64,000 nucleotides of DNA from a virus, in the IMG/VR virus record IMGVR_UViG_3300049020_000031, positions 62,001-126,000 of that record; one strand, given 5' to 3'. This document shows, in pieces, positions 1 to 8,919 of the stretch. A model generated the notes under the pieces. That model did no database searches and was not told the DNA's origin. It worked only from the letters and a program-made list of their open reading frames with translations. Made by a program: the position numbers and the translations under genes. Position 1 is the first letter of the stretch. Each line of letters begins with the position of its first letter.

Positions 1-552
1 GAAGATTACGGGGTGGAGATACCCCATATAGATACCAACTAGAGCTTTATCGGTTTGAACCTTATCACCAATATTAAGGGTTCTAGTGGATACCTTGGTG
101 GTAACGCGGCGTGTGTTTTCTTTCGCTTCCTTGTATGGTTCGCTGTTTACTGGCAACAACACATTGAACGAACCATCTCGAGCCCAAACACATTCTTGGA
201 GAATCTCACCATTTTGGATTAGCGCGTTATCGGTCAACATTACCAAATTGGTCATCGTGATTTCGATTTCGAATCCACGAGGATCTTCCATCATAATCGA
301 GGTAATTACGTTCTTCCAACCAGCGTGTCGCTGGGCTCTGCTTACCTTGAAACCAGAGATGGGCTTGTTCTCCAGAATCACCCGGCTCTTTTCTCTTCCC
401 CAATGATCAACATTGGCCATTCTTTTCCTACCTGCGGCATTATCTTCATACGGAATCATATACCCATGAGCCACACTACCTTTACGTGACTGCACACCCA
501 GGTACAACTTATCAAAGATTCGAATTGAGAGATTATCTTGTTTGGTAGTCAT
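1..552 (-). CDS. Unknown phage protein, paralogue family A, copy 1 (partial)
   Basis: Open frame running leftward off the window, so the C-terminus is missing; 184 codons are visible from an ATG at 552. It matches the two larger proteins at 3581-4750 and 5589-6872 along its length: a YLGVQSR block near the N-terminus, GYMIPYEDNAAGRKR, ENKPISGFKV, MEDPRGFEIEI and LQECVWARDG, then a stretch like the KOW-type segment of the other copies. Function unknown. The small helical gene at 559-804 lies 6 bases upstream on the same strand, repeating the order of genes at 3581-4996. Confidence 0.85.
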   Translation of the reverse strand, partial: MTTKQDNLSIRIFDKLYLGVQSRKGSVAHGYMIPYEDNAAGRKRMANVDHWGREKSRVILENKPISGFKVSRAQRHAGWKNVITSIMMEDPRGFEIEITMTNLVMLTDNALIQNGEILQECVWARDGSFNVLLPVNSEPYKEAKENTRRVTTKVSTRTLNIGDKVQTDKALVGIYMGYLHPVIF

Positions 553-558
553 GATGTA

Positions 559-804
559 TTAGCTGATTAGTGAGAGGAGCATTGAATATGCGGCTTCTTG
601 TTCTGCGAGTTCTTCTTTGTATTTTTCATCAATTGCAATACAAGCTGCCACCTTCTCGGCGTTGATCTTGGCTCTGATGTCACTCATATCGTTGAATGCT
701 TCTGCAAATTCTTCTCTCGTGGAGATCAATTCTGGTTCGGAAAGGTCGGATGAACTAATGGCACCAGCAGTTCGAGCAGACTTCAGATAATTCTTTTCAC
801 TCAT
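559..804 (-). CDS. Small helical protein, partner of family A
   Basis: 81 residues, rich in Glu, Ala and Lys, predicted mostly alpha-helical or coiled coil. It resembles the 78-residue protein at 4760-4996 (SxSxLSEPELxST versus SNVSEAELHAT, and a C-terminal EEL-E-A-Y/A-Y-x-L/V motif), and both sit directly upstream of a family A gene, so the two probably act together. The ATG at 804 is chosen because it begins the homologous region; an upstream in-frame extension is unlike the paralogue. Function unknown. Confidence 0.8.
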   Translation of the reverse strand: MSEKNYLKSARTAGAISSSDLSEPELISTREEFAEAFNDMSDIRAKINAEKVAACIAIDEKYKEELAEQEAAYSMLLSLIS

Positions 805-930
805 TGTTGTTCTTATAAAATGGAATGGCAATATGGAAGTCATGATACTAATGGCAAAACATATTTGCAAAATAGGTTTACTTTTTATTCAAATGAACAT
901 ATAATGGAGTTAATGAAACACGGAGCTAAC

Positions 931-2097
931 ATGCACACTACGATTCTCAATCAGGACCTCATGACGTTGCGACAAGCCTTTCTGGATGCTGGTCGGGACA
1001 TCCGTTTGGTTGGTGGTGTAGTTCGTGACCTTATCATGGGGCAAACACCCAAGGACATCGACCTTTGCACTGATGCAACTCCAGACGAACAGCATGCGAT
1101 CTACATGAATGCTGGTTTGCAGTACGTTGACACTGGCATTGATCACGGCACTATCACGGTGGTGATGAATGGTGAAGGTTACGAAATCACCAGCTTGCGC
1201 ACTGAAAGCCAACATGATGGCCGTCATGCTGTGGTGGCGTTTACTCGTGATTGGACGGAAGACTTGAGTCGTCGTGACCTCACAATCAATGCAATTTCAA
1301 TGACGTTTGATGGTGAAATCCATGATCCTTTTGGTGGTGTCCAGGATATCGAGAACAATGTTGTTCGATTCGTGGGTAATCCACAGGAACGTATGACCGA
1401 AGACTACTTGCGCATCATGCGTTACTTCCGATTCCTTGGTCGTATGGCCGGTGAACGTGATGAAGACTATGACCGCTATCTTGATATCAAGATCGATCCA
1501 GTGACTGTTAATGCAATCTACCAGTGTGTTGATGGATTGGCCGGAGTCAGTGCTGAGCGTATCTGGGTGGAATTGAAGAAGATCGTTGCTCACCCATCAG
1601 CATTTGTTGTTTTGACACACATGAAGCGTTTGGGAGTGTTTTCTCCTGCTCGTATCCCATACAGCTTGGACCCCGATGAAGTTCATGATGCTGGTGTGGG
1701 TGTTGGCATCAACGACCCAATCGTGATCTTGGCTTCATGCTTGGATAAGAGCGCGGTACGTAAAATCAGCACGGACTTGAAGTGGAGTTCCGAAGAAGTG
1801 AAGTGGGCTTTGGAATTCCAACGCATGCGGGAACACACTGCGGAAGACTTGTTCCGCGAAGTCATCCTGAATGGTACTCGGACGGATCATGCTTCGAAGG
1901 TGGCTCGCTTGAATGGATACCACTATGTCGCGACGTTGTTGACACAACCATTGCCCGTATGCCCGGTCAATGGGGCGACGTTGGCAGCTCGTGGTATGAA
2001 GCCTGGTCCAGAGATGGGCAAGGCCTTGCGAGATGTCAAGGTTCGTTGGTATGAATCAGGATGCTCGATGACTGCTGAGGACTTGATGAATGGTTGA
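931..2097 (+). CDS. cca: CCA-adding tRNA nucleotidyltransferase / poly(A) polymerase family
   Basis: 388 residues. The N-terminal class II nucleotidyltransferase head shows the signature LVGGVVRDLIMG followed by DIDLCTDATPDE, the metal-binding DxD pair, then the R-DLTINAIS motif and the FVGNPQERMTEDYLRIMRYFRFLGR segment, which in this family select CTP and ATP. Such enzymes build or repair the 3' CCA end of tRNA. The ATG at 931 is preferred because GGAG lies 7 bases upstream; the frame is open further back to 820. It overlaps the next gene by 8 bases. In a phage it probably maintains tRNAs during infection, in line with the Thg1, RtcB and Pth2 genes. Confidence 0.93.
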   Translation: MHTTILNQDLMTLRQAFLDAGRDIRLVGGVVRDLIMGQTPKDIDLCTDATPDEQHAIYMNAGLQYVDTGIDHGTITVVMNGEGYEITSLRTESQHDGRHAVVAFTRDWTEDLSRRDLTINAISMTFDGEIHDPFGGVQDIENNVVRFVGNPQERMTEDYLRIMRYFRFLGRMAGERDEDYDRYLDIKIDPVTVNAIYQCVDGLAGVSAERIWVELKKIVAHPSAFVVLTHMKRLGVFSPARIPYSLDPDEVHDAGVGVGINDPIVILASCLDKSAVRKISTDLKWSSEEVKWALEFQRMREHTAEDLFREVILNGTRTDHASKVARLNGYHYVATLLTQPLPVCPVNGATLAARGMKPGPEMGKALRDVKVRWYESGCSMTAEDLMNG

Positions 2098-2404
2098 ATT
2101 CAGCACCGCAATAAAAAGCAGGCTATGGAACTATCTACATACCAAACAGGACATAAAAATCCTGTTTGGTATTCTGAAAGAACCGGCACTCATGATGCGC
2201 GGATCAGAGACCAACATTGATGTATACAATGCTGCTTTCTTGGATTTGATCAACGCCGCAGTGGAAATGGTTTATCAAGACTTCAATATACGACTTGAAG
2301 TCATGCCATTGGACTTCAAATGGAAACCGTTTGATGTCGCGGCCGCTTCAGAAGAAGACATGGTAACCCTTATTTTGATATTTTCTGGGCGGGATTATGA
2401 ATGA
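2090..2404 (+). CDS. Small unknown protein with C-terminal DAV-like tail
   Basis: 104 residues, no recognised domain. The C-terminus has acidic residues followed by a hydrophobic strand (SEEDMVTLILIFSG), a weak version of the tail shared by many small proteins here. It overlaps the cca gene and the HNH gene by 8 bases each, so the three are translationally coupled. Confidence 0.8.
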   Translation: MVEFSTAIKSRLWNYLHTKQDIKILFGILKEPALMMRGSETNIDVYNAAFLDLINAAVEMVYQDFNIRLEVMPLDFKWKPFDVAAASEEDMVTLILIFSGRDYE

Positions 2405-2690
2405 AAACACCGAGCCCGTTTGTCCGTTGTGCGGAAGAGTATTAGGTGACGTCAACATCGATCGTCACCACCTTATCCCGAAGTCCCAGAAGGGAAAGGA
2501 TCAATATCCGATTCATAAGATATGTCATCGGAAGATTCATGCCACCTTCAGTGAGAAGGTATTGGCTAGGAATCTAAACACCTGGGAGGCTCTTAGGGCT
2601 GAGCCAGAGATTCAAGTATTTGTGAATTGGGTCCAGAGAAAGGATCCTGGGTATTACATCAGCACATCAAATAGCAATAGGAAACGGTAA
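2397..2690 (+). CDS. HNH endonuclease
   Basis: 97 residues. A CPLCG knuckle at residues 9-13 is followed by the HNH core RHHLIPKSQKG, PIHKICHRKIHATF: the first His pair, the intervening CH and the final HxK-IH form the beta-beta-alpha-metal fold. Probably cuts or nicks DNA; small stand-alone HNH genes are common in large phages. Last gene of the rightward run; its end overlaps the convergent gene at 2667-2990 by 24 bases. Confidence 0.88.
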   Translation: MNENTEPVCPLCGRVLGDVNIDRHHLIPKSQKGKDQYPIHKICHRKIHATFSEKVLARNLNTWEALRAEPEIQVFVNWVQRKDPGYYISTSNSNRKR

Positions 2691-2990
2691 GTCGTTGACT
2701 ATCCCAATGTCATCACATTTCTGAAACCAAACAGGCACCTTGAGGGGGTGCCAGATGAACGTTACATCTTCCAGCAGTAGACGAAGATGCGAATGCATTC
2801 CTTCATCCTCTGATCGCAACTTCAGAGTTGACTCACCGTATATGTCATGAGTGTGATCAATATAATGCTCCCAGTATGCCGGGAGTTGAATCAGAATCGA
2901 TTCAGCCCAGTTTTCAAAGGAGCGTCTATGATAACCAAAACTCCGGAGCGCACTTGGATTAGGAGTGATGGTTGCATAGAACTTTTTCAT
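2667..2990 (-). CDS. Unknown protein
   Basis: 107 residues, rich in His, Trp and Arg, no recognised domain. Its ATG overlaps the TGA of the gene at 2990-3232 (ATGA), so it is the distal member of a leftward operon that begins at the promoter near 3540. Confidence 0.75.
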   Translation of the reverse strand: MKKFYATITPNPSALRSFGYHRRSFENWAESILIQLPAYWEHYIDHTHDIYGESTLKLRSEDEGMHSHLRLLLEDVTFIWHPLKVPVWFQKCDDIGIVNDLPFPIAI

Positions 2991-3232
2991 CAGAATTGAA
3001 CCCTACCGTCCGTGTACTCAATCGTTTCGGTAATCTTGATTGAATCCACTTTGGCAATGATCGCTTCGGTCTTCGTGTATTTGAAGTAGATGATGAATTC
3101 ACCAGGGTTGCTTGGACTACGTTGGACTGTGCAGGCTTTGCCCGCCTTGTAATCGACCGTGGTGCCCTTACCAACCACCTTGGCGGTGATTGCAATCAGG
3201 GTCTTTGCCTTGCGTGGGAGTTCGTAGCTCAT
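2990..3232 (-). CDS. Unknown basic beta-rich protein
   Basis: 80 residues beginning MSYELPRKAKTL. ATG at 3232 is chosen; an in-frame TTG three codons upstream lies in the stop of the preceding gene. Alternating hydrophobic strands with many Lys residues suggest a small beta-barrel, but no family is recognised. Coupled to neighbours on both sides. Confidence 0.78.
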   Translation of the reverse strand: MSYELPRKAKTLIAITAKVVGKGTTVDYKAGKACTVQRSPSNPGEFIIYFKYTKTEAIIAKVDSIKITETIEYTDGRVQF

Positions 3233-3237
3233 AGTAA

Positions 3238-3510
3238 TCAACCGATAAAGCGATCAAATGCGAGGATTTCCAGGTCAGTTACTGGATTCGTTTTCTTGAA
3301 AACATCAAAGAATTTGCGCATCGCAGCACGTTGTACGTCGTTGATGTTTTTCAGATAAGCTTCTGCCTTGGCCGGGGCTGTGTTGTATTCAATTGCAGCA
3401 AAAATCGCAGTCTTGGCAACAATGCGAGCTTCCTGTTCAGTCAGACTAGCACACACTGCTTCATGACGCTTGATGAATTGTTCTACAGTGAGGATTTGAT
3501 AAGTTGCCAT
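3238..3510 (-). CDS. Unknown helical protein
   Basis: 90 residues beginning MATYQILTVEQFIKRHEAVC, predicted helical. First gene of the leftward operon 3510-2667, with a good ribosome site (AGGAG before the ATG) and a promoter at 3538-3567. Function unknown. Confidence 0.85.
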   Translation of the reverse strand: MATYQILTVEQFIKRHEAVCASLTEQEARIVAKTAIFAAIEYNTAPAKAEAYLKNINDVQRAAMRKFFDVFKKTNPVTDLEILAFDRFIG

Positions 3511-3537
3511 GTTCTACTCCTTGCTACGATGCATCAA

Positions 3538-3567
3538 GTATAACATCATTTGGTGAAATGTAGGCAA
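3538..3567 (-). promoter_or_regulatory. Sigma70-like promoter with CACCAAATGA spacer box
   Basis: Read leftward: TTGCCT (3567-3562), an 18-base spacer holding TTTCACCAAATGATG, and TATACT (3543-3538). The spacer box recurs in several other leftward promoters of the window. Drives the operon starting at 3510. Confidence 0.65.
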
Positions 3568-3580
3568 CTTTCTCAAATAT

Positions 3581-4750
3581 TTAAATCACCAAGGTGAACT
3601 CAACTCCGGTATGACTCGTGAATTTTTCTTTCTCGATGCGGAAAAAGTCAACATCTTCTGGTTTTGCCAATCCAACGTCAGAGTGAGTATATGTCCGAAT
3701 ATCATATTTCTGCGTGATTGCGATGGCTCCGGGTGGATTTTGGGTATAATTTCTAACCGCATCGTAATGATACGCGCGGTCAGCAAACTGGGTTCGACCA
3801 GTATAACCAGTCACACCTTTGAGAGTTGCCTCGATGAGGAAGTCTCGATAATGATCTGAATCCTGTGATTGTTCAATCAAGGCTTTCAAATCCGAGACTG
3901 TAATGTTTTCCCGGTTTTTGCCACCCCATACAATCTTCTTGCTGGAGGACACCAAGGAAACAGAACACCCAAAATCGTAAGATGAATAGTGGCTACAGCA
4001 GAACGGATCCAAGAGCAGATCCCTTGCTACCATCTCGTCGAGTTCAAGATCCGTTAGATCTTGAGCCACCTTATCGATGACTTTTACCACCTTTGCATTC
4101 GAGAATATCTCGTATCTGATTTTGTCTTTTTCTTCAATCCGAACCACTTGTTTGCGCGGACCAACAGTAGCCACTCTATCTTTATACATGATGGGCGCCA
4201 TAGTTCCCAGCCAGATACCGTATTGACCGGATGCCAGTCGGACGCGGTCACCCTTCTTCAGGGTTTTCATGTCGACCTTCTCGTCGTCATCTGGCATCTC
4301 CACCGCATTGGCGAAAGGTTCACTGTTCGTTGGGATTAGAATGTTCCTCTGACCTTCACGACCCCAAACACATTCCTGCATAATTTCACCACGTTCGATG
4401 ATACAGATGCTGGATATCATCACGAGATTTTCTACCGTGATTTCAAGTTCAAATCCACGTGGATCTTCAATCCGGAAATAAGTTGCACCGCTTCCATTCC
4501 ATCCGGAACTTCTTTGTACCGATCGACCGATCTTGAAACCAATCATGGGCTTGTTGTCAATGGTAACCGAGTTGAAGGTTTTGGAATTCCCGTAATGGTT
4601 CCTAGCCCAATTATCAACAGTGGCGCGTCGTTTTACCCCGGCGTCATCTTCACCATAAGGAGTCATGAAACCAAGGGGAACTTCGTCTTCAGTACGACGA
4701 CCTTGAAAGCCCACATAGACTTTCTTCGAGATTTTGATTGCGTCTGCCAT
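3581..4750 (-). CDS. Unknown phage protein, paralogue family A, copy 2
   Basis: 389 residues, full length. Shared family A blocks: VYVGFQGRRTEDEVPLGFMTPYGED near the N-terminus is the longest; then IDNKPMIGFKIGR, IEDPRGFELEI and MQECVWGREGQRNI. A middle segment, TLKKGDRVRLASGQYGIWLG, resembles a KOW or SH3-like beta barrel of the kind that binds RNA or RNA polymerase, but that is inference. The C-terminal third is not shared with copy 1 as far as visible and diverges from copy 3. Follows the small partner gene by 9 bases. Confidence 0.88.
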   Translation of the reverse strand: MADAIKISKKVYVGFQGRRTEDEVPLGFMTPYGEDDAGVKRRATVDNWARNHYGNSKTFNSVTIDNKPMIGFKIGRSVQRSSGWNGSGATYFRIEDPRGFELEITVENLVMISSICIIERGEIMQECVWGREGQRNILIPTNSEPFANAVEMPDDDEKVDMKTLKKGDRVRLASGQYGIWLGTMAPIMYKDRVATVGPRKQVVRIEEKDKIRYEIFSNAKVVKVIDKVAQDLTDLELDEMVARDLLLDPFCCSHYSSYDFGCSVSLVSSSKKIVWGGKNRENITVSDLKALIEQSQDSDHYRDFLIEATLKGVTGYTGRTQFADRAYHYDAVRNYTQNPPGAIAITQKYDIRTYTHSDVGLAKPEDVDFFRIEKEKFTSHTGVEFTLVI

Positions 4751-4759
4751 GATTTCCCC

Positions 4760-4996
4760 TTATCGGCTCATGTGCATAACGAGCGCGTATGCATCTTCTG
4801 CGCTCTTCAACTCTTCCGCAAACTCAGCATCCACTTTGGCGGATGCTTCTTGCTTGGCAATAGCAATACGCTTCTTCAACGCTTGAATCTCCTCCCAGGA
4901 TTCACGGATGCCTGGTTGAGTTGCGTGGAGTTCTGCTTCACTGACATTGGAGTCATCAGTAAGGCTCTTCTCACGTGAGTTTTGCAAATAGCTCAT
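4760..4996 (-). CDS. Small helical protein, partner of family A
   Basis: 78 residues, helical with heptad-like Ala/Glu/Lys pattern (RIAIAKQEASAKVDAEFAEE). Paralogue of 559-804 and placed identically upstream of a family A gene. ATG at 4996 starts the shared region (MSYLQNSREKSL). Possibly a binding partner or chaperone of the downstream protein. Confidence 0.8.
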   Translation of the reverse strand: MSYLQNSREKSLTDDSNVSEAELHATQPGIRESWEEIQALKKRIAIAKQEASAKVDAEFAEELKSAEDAYALVMHMSR

Positions 4997-5007
4997 TGGG
5001 TAACTTT

Positions 5008-5544
5008 CTATTGGTTGGTTGAAGATTGTAGCAGACGCCACGCCAGAATTTCACAGGTAACATTTCCATCCAGATCGCGAAGGTATCCCACAGGGGCAAC
5101 GGTGGAATCAAAGCGCTCTGCGTTTACACATGCCAGATAACGATTGACTAGAGTCACATCCATTTCCTCAACTAGTTTGGCCGCAGCGATGAAGCGACGC
5201 GCCATGTTGTTGAACATGAAATATTCAGTATTGAACTGATTCTTTCCTTGATGAAAAGTAGCCATCGTCACAGGCCCAAACTCCAGATTGGTTCTCGCAG
5301 AAGCAAACCTGGATGCGGTAACGGCCGATATTTTGGATTCAGTTTCCCTAGCGTGCTGATAACGCTCGTTCCGTTGTTTGATCCAGAACTTCAGAACATG
5401 ATGCATGCCCCAGAGCTTCTTGATGCGTTCACGATGCAGTTCACGATTCTGCTTGATCTCCTTCGCCATGGAAACCACCACCTCTGGGTAATGATTTTCA
5501 TTAGCGAGTACCTTAGCTGCGATGATGCTGGCTTGATGTGGCAT
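5008..5544 (-). CDS. Unknown helical protein
   Basis: 178 residues, mainly helical and charged in the first half. Strong ribosome site AGGAGAAAAC before the ATG. Ends at TAG with an in-frame TGA four sense codons later, relevant because the window carries a putative amber-reading tRNA. No family recognised. Confidence 0.85.
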   Translation of the reverse strand: MPHQASIIAAKVLANENHYPEVVVSMAKEIKQNRELHRERIKKLWGMHHVLKFWIKQRNERYQHARETESKISAVTASRFASARTNLEFGPVTMATFHQGKNQFNTEYFMFNNMARRFIAAAKLVEEMDVTLVNRYLACVNAERFDSTVAPVGYLRDLDGNVTCEILAWRLLQSSTNQ

Positions 5545-5588
5545 GTTTTCTCCTGTTGAAGTTCATTATACAGAAGATTCACCTACCA

Positions 5589-6872
5589 TCAAGCTGGAAC
5601 TGTGAATTGATATCCATTGCCCAGTTTGACAATCATGTTGATCTTGAAGAATTCAACATTCTCATCAGGGAAGTGAGTTAGTTCGTTGGTAAATGTCAGT
5701 GGAAACTTATCAACGGTAGCTTTGGCACGACCCACAAAACCATCGGTATAGGTGTAAGGCTGGTTGTAATAGTGATATCCGCTGCCTCGATTACTTCCAA
5801 TGTAGCTTCTCTTTCCTTTATGGGTCGGACTTGTATTCCGACCTGAGCTACCAAAATTATAATCACCCACCGAAACCATCTCAACACCATCACGAATCAT
5901 CAAGATGAATGAACGATGACGCAGCTCGCAGGCATAATTGTAACTCGACCACGCCGCTTGTAGTTCAGTCAAAGTTACTGGAATTCGCTCCAGACTCTTG
6001 TCAATTGTCATCTTGGGATCGTACACCCAAGTAAAGATGTTCCCAACACCACCAGTTGAATGCATGGTGGTGAACTTACTAGACTTCTTATCGTCGTCAA
6101 TCATCTTGTAGACTTCGCCCTGCGTCAAGGGCTTTGCGGCTTTTTTCACAATCCGTTCGATCCGGATCGATGCTTCACCCATATAACTAATCGACTGGCC
6201 TTCTTCGTATCGGACGACGTATCGCTTTTTGTTAACAATCTGAATATCAATTTCAGCGGGGCAGTTGCTGACTGAATAATCATGCTCACTGGTTCTGGTT
6301 GCGAAATGCATACCACCCAGATACATACCTTCCTTACCTCCAAGGATTTTCACGACATCACCGATTTGCACATCCTTGAGGCTCACCTTGTTATTGATGA
6401 GTTCTTGAGTTTGCAGATATTCCTTATATGGTTCACTGTTGATTGGCAACAGGATGTTCCTTGCACCTTCACGACCCCACAAGCATTCTTGCATGAGCTC
6501 ACAATCTTCCATGATGTTGGCATTTAGCAACATCACCAAATTCTCCACCCCGATCTCCAGCTCAAAGCCTCGTGGGTCTTCAATTCGTACAACAGTCGAA
6601 GTTCCACCAAAACTACTTGACCGGCGAATGGCACGGCCAATCTTAAATCCCACCATTGGTTTGTTATCAATGATGATGGAATTGAACGCCTTGACATCGG
6701 TTTGATAATGGCTTGGTTTCGCCCAGTCATCCACGGTGGCTTGGCGTTTTTTACCAGCAGCCGTATCCTCATAAGGAGTCATGAAGCCGAGGGGAACTTC
6801 GTCTACTGTTCTTCGGCCCTGGAAGCCCACATAGACTTGCTGTGGAATCTTGATCGTAGAAAGCGTACTCAT
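5589..6872 (-). CDS. Unknown phage protein, paralogue family A, copy 3
   Basis: 427 residues. Same N-terminal blocks as copies 1 and 2 (VYVGFQGRRTVDEVPLGFMT, DNKPMVGFKIGRAIRRSSSF, EDPRGFELEIGVENLVMLLN, MQECLWGREGARNILLPINS). The KOW-like segment is QIGDVVKILGGKEGMYLGGM. The C-terminal part is rich in Tyr, Gly, Ser and His around residues 340-375, unlike copy 2. This copy has no small helical partner directly upstream. Ribosome site AAGGA before the ATG. Confidence 0.88.
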   Translation of the reverse strand: MSTLSTIKIPQQVYVGFQGRRTVDEVPLGFMTPYEDTAAGKKRQATVDDWAKPSHYQTDVKAFNSIIIDNKPMVGFKIGRAIRRSSSFGGTSTVVRIEDPRGFELEIGVENLVMLLNANIMEDCELMQECLWGREGARNILLPINSEPYKEYLQTQELINNKVSLKDVQIGDVVKILGGKEGMYLGGMHFATRTSEHDYSVSNCPAEIDIQIVNKKRYVVRYEEGQSISYMGEASIRIERIVKKAAKPLTQGEVYKMIDDDKKSSKFTTMHSTGGVGNIFTWVYDPKMTIDKSLERIPVTLTELQAAWSSYNYACELRHRSFILMIRDGVEMVSVGDYNFGSSGRNTSPTHKGKRSYIGSNRGSGYHYYNQPYTYTDGFVGRAKATVDKFPLTFTNELTHFPDENVEFFKINMIVKLGNGYQFTVPA

Positions 6873-6916
6873 ACCAATCCTTGTAAAGTTCAGTGAATTA
6901 TAGCTTCTTTTGGTTG

Positions 6917-7258
6917 CTATTCGATCAGAACTTCTGGTTCTTTCTTACGAGCATAAGCCATAACATGGATGTAAACATGATTGGTATGAATGGAATGAGA
7001 CAATGAAATGTAAACATGATTGGCCTCATACTGTATATGATACTGATTTTCCTGTTTGGGATAGTATTCGGCTTCCTCGAGTTTCTTAGTGATATCTAAA
7101 CAGACGGTCTTGGTATCCTTTTGATTTACTTCGACCCGAATCCCATATCGATTCACTGAGTACTGTCGACCCAAGGGGTCGATACTCAGTTTTGCGTTTT
7201 TGCCATACAGTTGGTTGATGATGCAATACAGCCAGTAAACAGTTGCTTTGGGTTTCAT
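6917..7258 (-). CDS. Unknown beta-rich protein
   Basis: 113 residues beginning MKPKATVYWLYC. ATG at 7258 overlaps the TGA of the preceding gene (ATGA), which decides the start. The C-terminal half has alternating strands with repeated HVYI motifs (NHVYISLSHS, NHVYIHVMAY). Ends at TAG. Last gene of the leftward operon 8837-6917. Function unknown. Confidence 0.75.
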   Translation of the reverse strand: MKPKATVYWLYCIINQLYGKNAKLSIDPLGRQYSVNRYGIRVEVNQKDTKTVCLDITKKLEEAEYYPKQENQYHIQYEANHVYISLSHSIHTNHVYIHVMAYARKKEPEVLIE

Positions 7259-7500
7259 TCCACGACTCCAGAAAGTATTACCTGCATGATACACGCATCT
7301 GGCATATTGGTGCAGAATGATATGCCAAAGTTCATATCAACCATGAAATCATATATTTGGTATCCGGTTTTCTCCTTATACCAAGCCTCCAGGCTGGCGT
7401 TTCTGGGTCCATGATATTCTGGGTCTATGACCAGCAAGTTCTTACGATCCTCCCAATATTGATCGTATACCAATCTACAGAAATCATATGGAGCTCTCAC
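7255..7500 (-). CDS. Small unknown protein with DA-tail
   Basis: 81 residues, starting at a GTG that overlaps the TGA of the upstream gene (GTGA). C-terminus NMPDACIMQVILSG fits the shared tail signature. Coupled on both sides. Confidence 0.7.
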   Translation of the reverse strand: MRAPYDFCRLVYDQYWEDRKNLLVIDPEYHGPRNASLEAWYKEKTGYQIYDFMVDMNFGISFCTNMPDACIMQVILSGVVE

Positions 7501-8369
7501 CAATATATCCTTTGATTCAGAAACAAGTCCTTTGATTTCACTTCCGGATACATGATCCAGAGATCCTGCAATTCCTTGAATATGATTTCCTTTATGAGGT
7601 TATAGGCTTCATTCACCAGATCTGATTTTAGTGGATGATGGTATGGTGCATTCTTTATGATACCCAACGCGGTCGGAACATTATTGGCGTCTTCTATTGA
7701 AGACGAGTGTTCCGAATCCATCATCTTTCTGAGGGATGCTTGATCTCTAGTTGGATACATTGCGGATGAAAAGATCCAACTCCGATATTTGGTAACTTCA
7801 CTCACCCATTCATATTCGATTTGATTTGTGGTATAACGTGTTGGTTTCAAATATTTTTCAGATATGGAATTATGGTACTCATGATTTGATGCTCCCAATA
7901 TATCTCCATGAGTGAATGTATGTTGTGAAGCCATGATGTTTAAAAAAGTTGTAATTTCTCTGATAACAAATATAGACCCACCAAATTTGGATGATTGCTC
8001 AATCCTCATTCCTAGAGAACTCAATGGATATGTCATCATGAATTGCTTAATGATCTTACTTGATGGCTCGGTAAGGATAGATCGATATGCTTCGATTCTT
8101 TCAATCTTGTGTTTGGTAAAATCCTCAGCAAACAAACCTTCTTGATTTAACTCAGACCAAGCCTGCTCATACGCCGCCCATGAATTGAATGAATGACAGT
8201 CGAATCTTGAGCAAAAAATTGAAATAAAATATTCCAATTTGGTAGGACGTGTGGACAGTTCCTCCACACAAACTCCAAATTTCTTGATGTTTCTAGCTAG
8301 AAACGAATGTGGATTCAGACTCAACCATTCTTTGGTTGATTTCAAATCTACGGCTTCATATAGTTTCAT
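7497..8369 (-). CDS. Unknown protein
   Basis: 290 residues starting MKLYEAVDLKSTKEW at an ATG inside the end of the upstream gene (14-base overlap). Mixed alpha/beta, no motif recognised. Central gene of the operon 8837-6917; a TTG at 8387 is the only earlier start and is less likely. Confidence 0.8.
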   Translation of the reverse strand: MKLYEAVDLKSTKEWLSLNPHSFLARNIKKFGVCVEELSTRPTKLEYFISIFCSRFDCHSFNSWAAYEQAWSELNQEGLFAEDFTKHKIERIEAYRSILTEPSSKIIKQFMMTYPLSSLGMRIEQSSKFGGSIFVIREITTFLNIMASQHTFTHGDILGASNHEYHNSISEKYLKPTRYTTNQIEYEWVSEVTKYRSWIFSSAMYPTRDQASLRKMMDSEHSSSIEDANNVPTALGIIKNAPYHHPLKSDLVNEAYNLIKEIIFKELQDLWIMYPEVKSKDLFLNQRIYW

Positions 8370-8628
8370 ATTCAGGTAACCAGTCAAGATTCATATCACG
8401 TCGACTAACTTTTTCAAAATACTCCGAGAATGCAAACCTAACCAAAAGCAAATCCGTGTCTGTGATAACCTGGTCTGAACCCAATAGCATGACCTTGTTT
8501 CCAGCTATTCCTATCACGGTCAAAGCGGGGAATTGTTCTCTCAATATTTTAAAAACTTTGAGATGAAAGCCTCCAGACGGCATGATCTGCTGCGTTTCGT
8601 TCTTCAGGAGGATCGAGTCGACAATCAT
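8356..8628 (-). CDS. Small unknown protein with tail-like segment
   Basis: 90 residues. A Gly-rich alpha/beta start is followed by VITDTDLLLVRFAFSEYF, similar to the common acidic tail but followed by 18 further residues. ATGA overlap with the upstream gene at 8625-8837. Confidence 0.75.
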   Translation of the reverse strand: MIVDSILLKNETQQIMPSGGFHLKVFKILREQFPALTVIGIAGNKVMLLGSDQVITDTDLLLVRFAFSEYFEKVSRRDMNLDWLPEYETI

Positions 8629-8837
8629 CCCAGTTCAAAATTGGCGTTGTTGAGGAATTCCAAAAATGCATCTTGGGCGGCCACCAATTGCTCTGCCAAC
8701 TCGACCATTTCCCGAGCATCTGTGGAATGCGGGTCATCCGGATCCAAATGTTGAATAACCGTCTGTGCCATTTCCTCGACACTGATAGGAGAGCCCTCAA
8801 ACTGATCTCTGAATTCCTCTAAGGTAATTTTACTCAT
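8625..8837 (-). CDS. Small acidic helical protein
   Basis: 70 residues, very acidic, predicted helical (MSKITLEEFRDQFEG). First gene of the operon 8837-6917; ATG at 8837 has GAGG ten bases upstream. Function unknown. Confidence 0.78.
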   Translation of the reverse strand: MSKITLEEFRDQFEGSPISVEEMAQTVIQHLDPDDPHSTDAREMVELAEQLVAAQDAFLEFLNNANFELG

Positions 8838-8913
8838 AACGATCCTCAAAATACCATGATGTGATGGCATCATCTTTTAGTCAAATAAATGGCGGATCCA
8901 TACCAAATGAATG

Positions 8914-8919
8914 TATAAT
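8914..8919 (+). promoter_or_regulatory. -10 element, apparently leaderless gene
   Basis: TATAAT preceded by CCAAATGAATG. Six bases separate it from the ATG at 8926, so the expected transcription start is the A of the start codon. The -35 region is weak. Confidence 0.5.

Noticed and set aside
86-406. 106-codon rightward frame at the left edge
   Set aside because: Antisense to the partial family A gene 1-552, whose protein matches two paralogues; no ribosome site.
820-930. N-terminal extension of the CCA enzyme to 820
   Set aside because: Not like any known start of the family; GGAG lies before ATG 931.
4514-4978. 154-codon rightward frame
   Set aside because: Shadow of family A copy 2 and its small partner.
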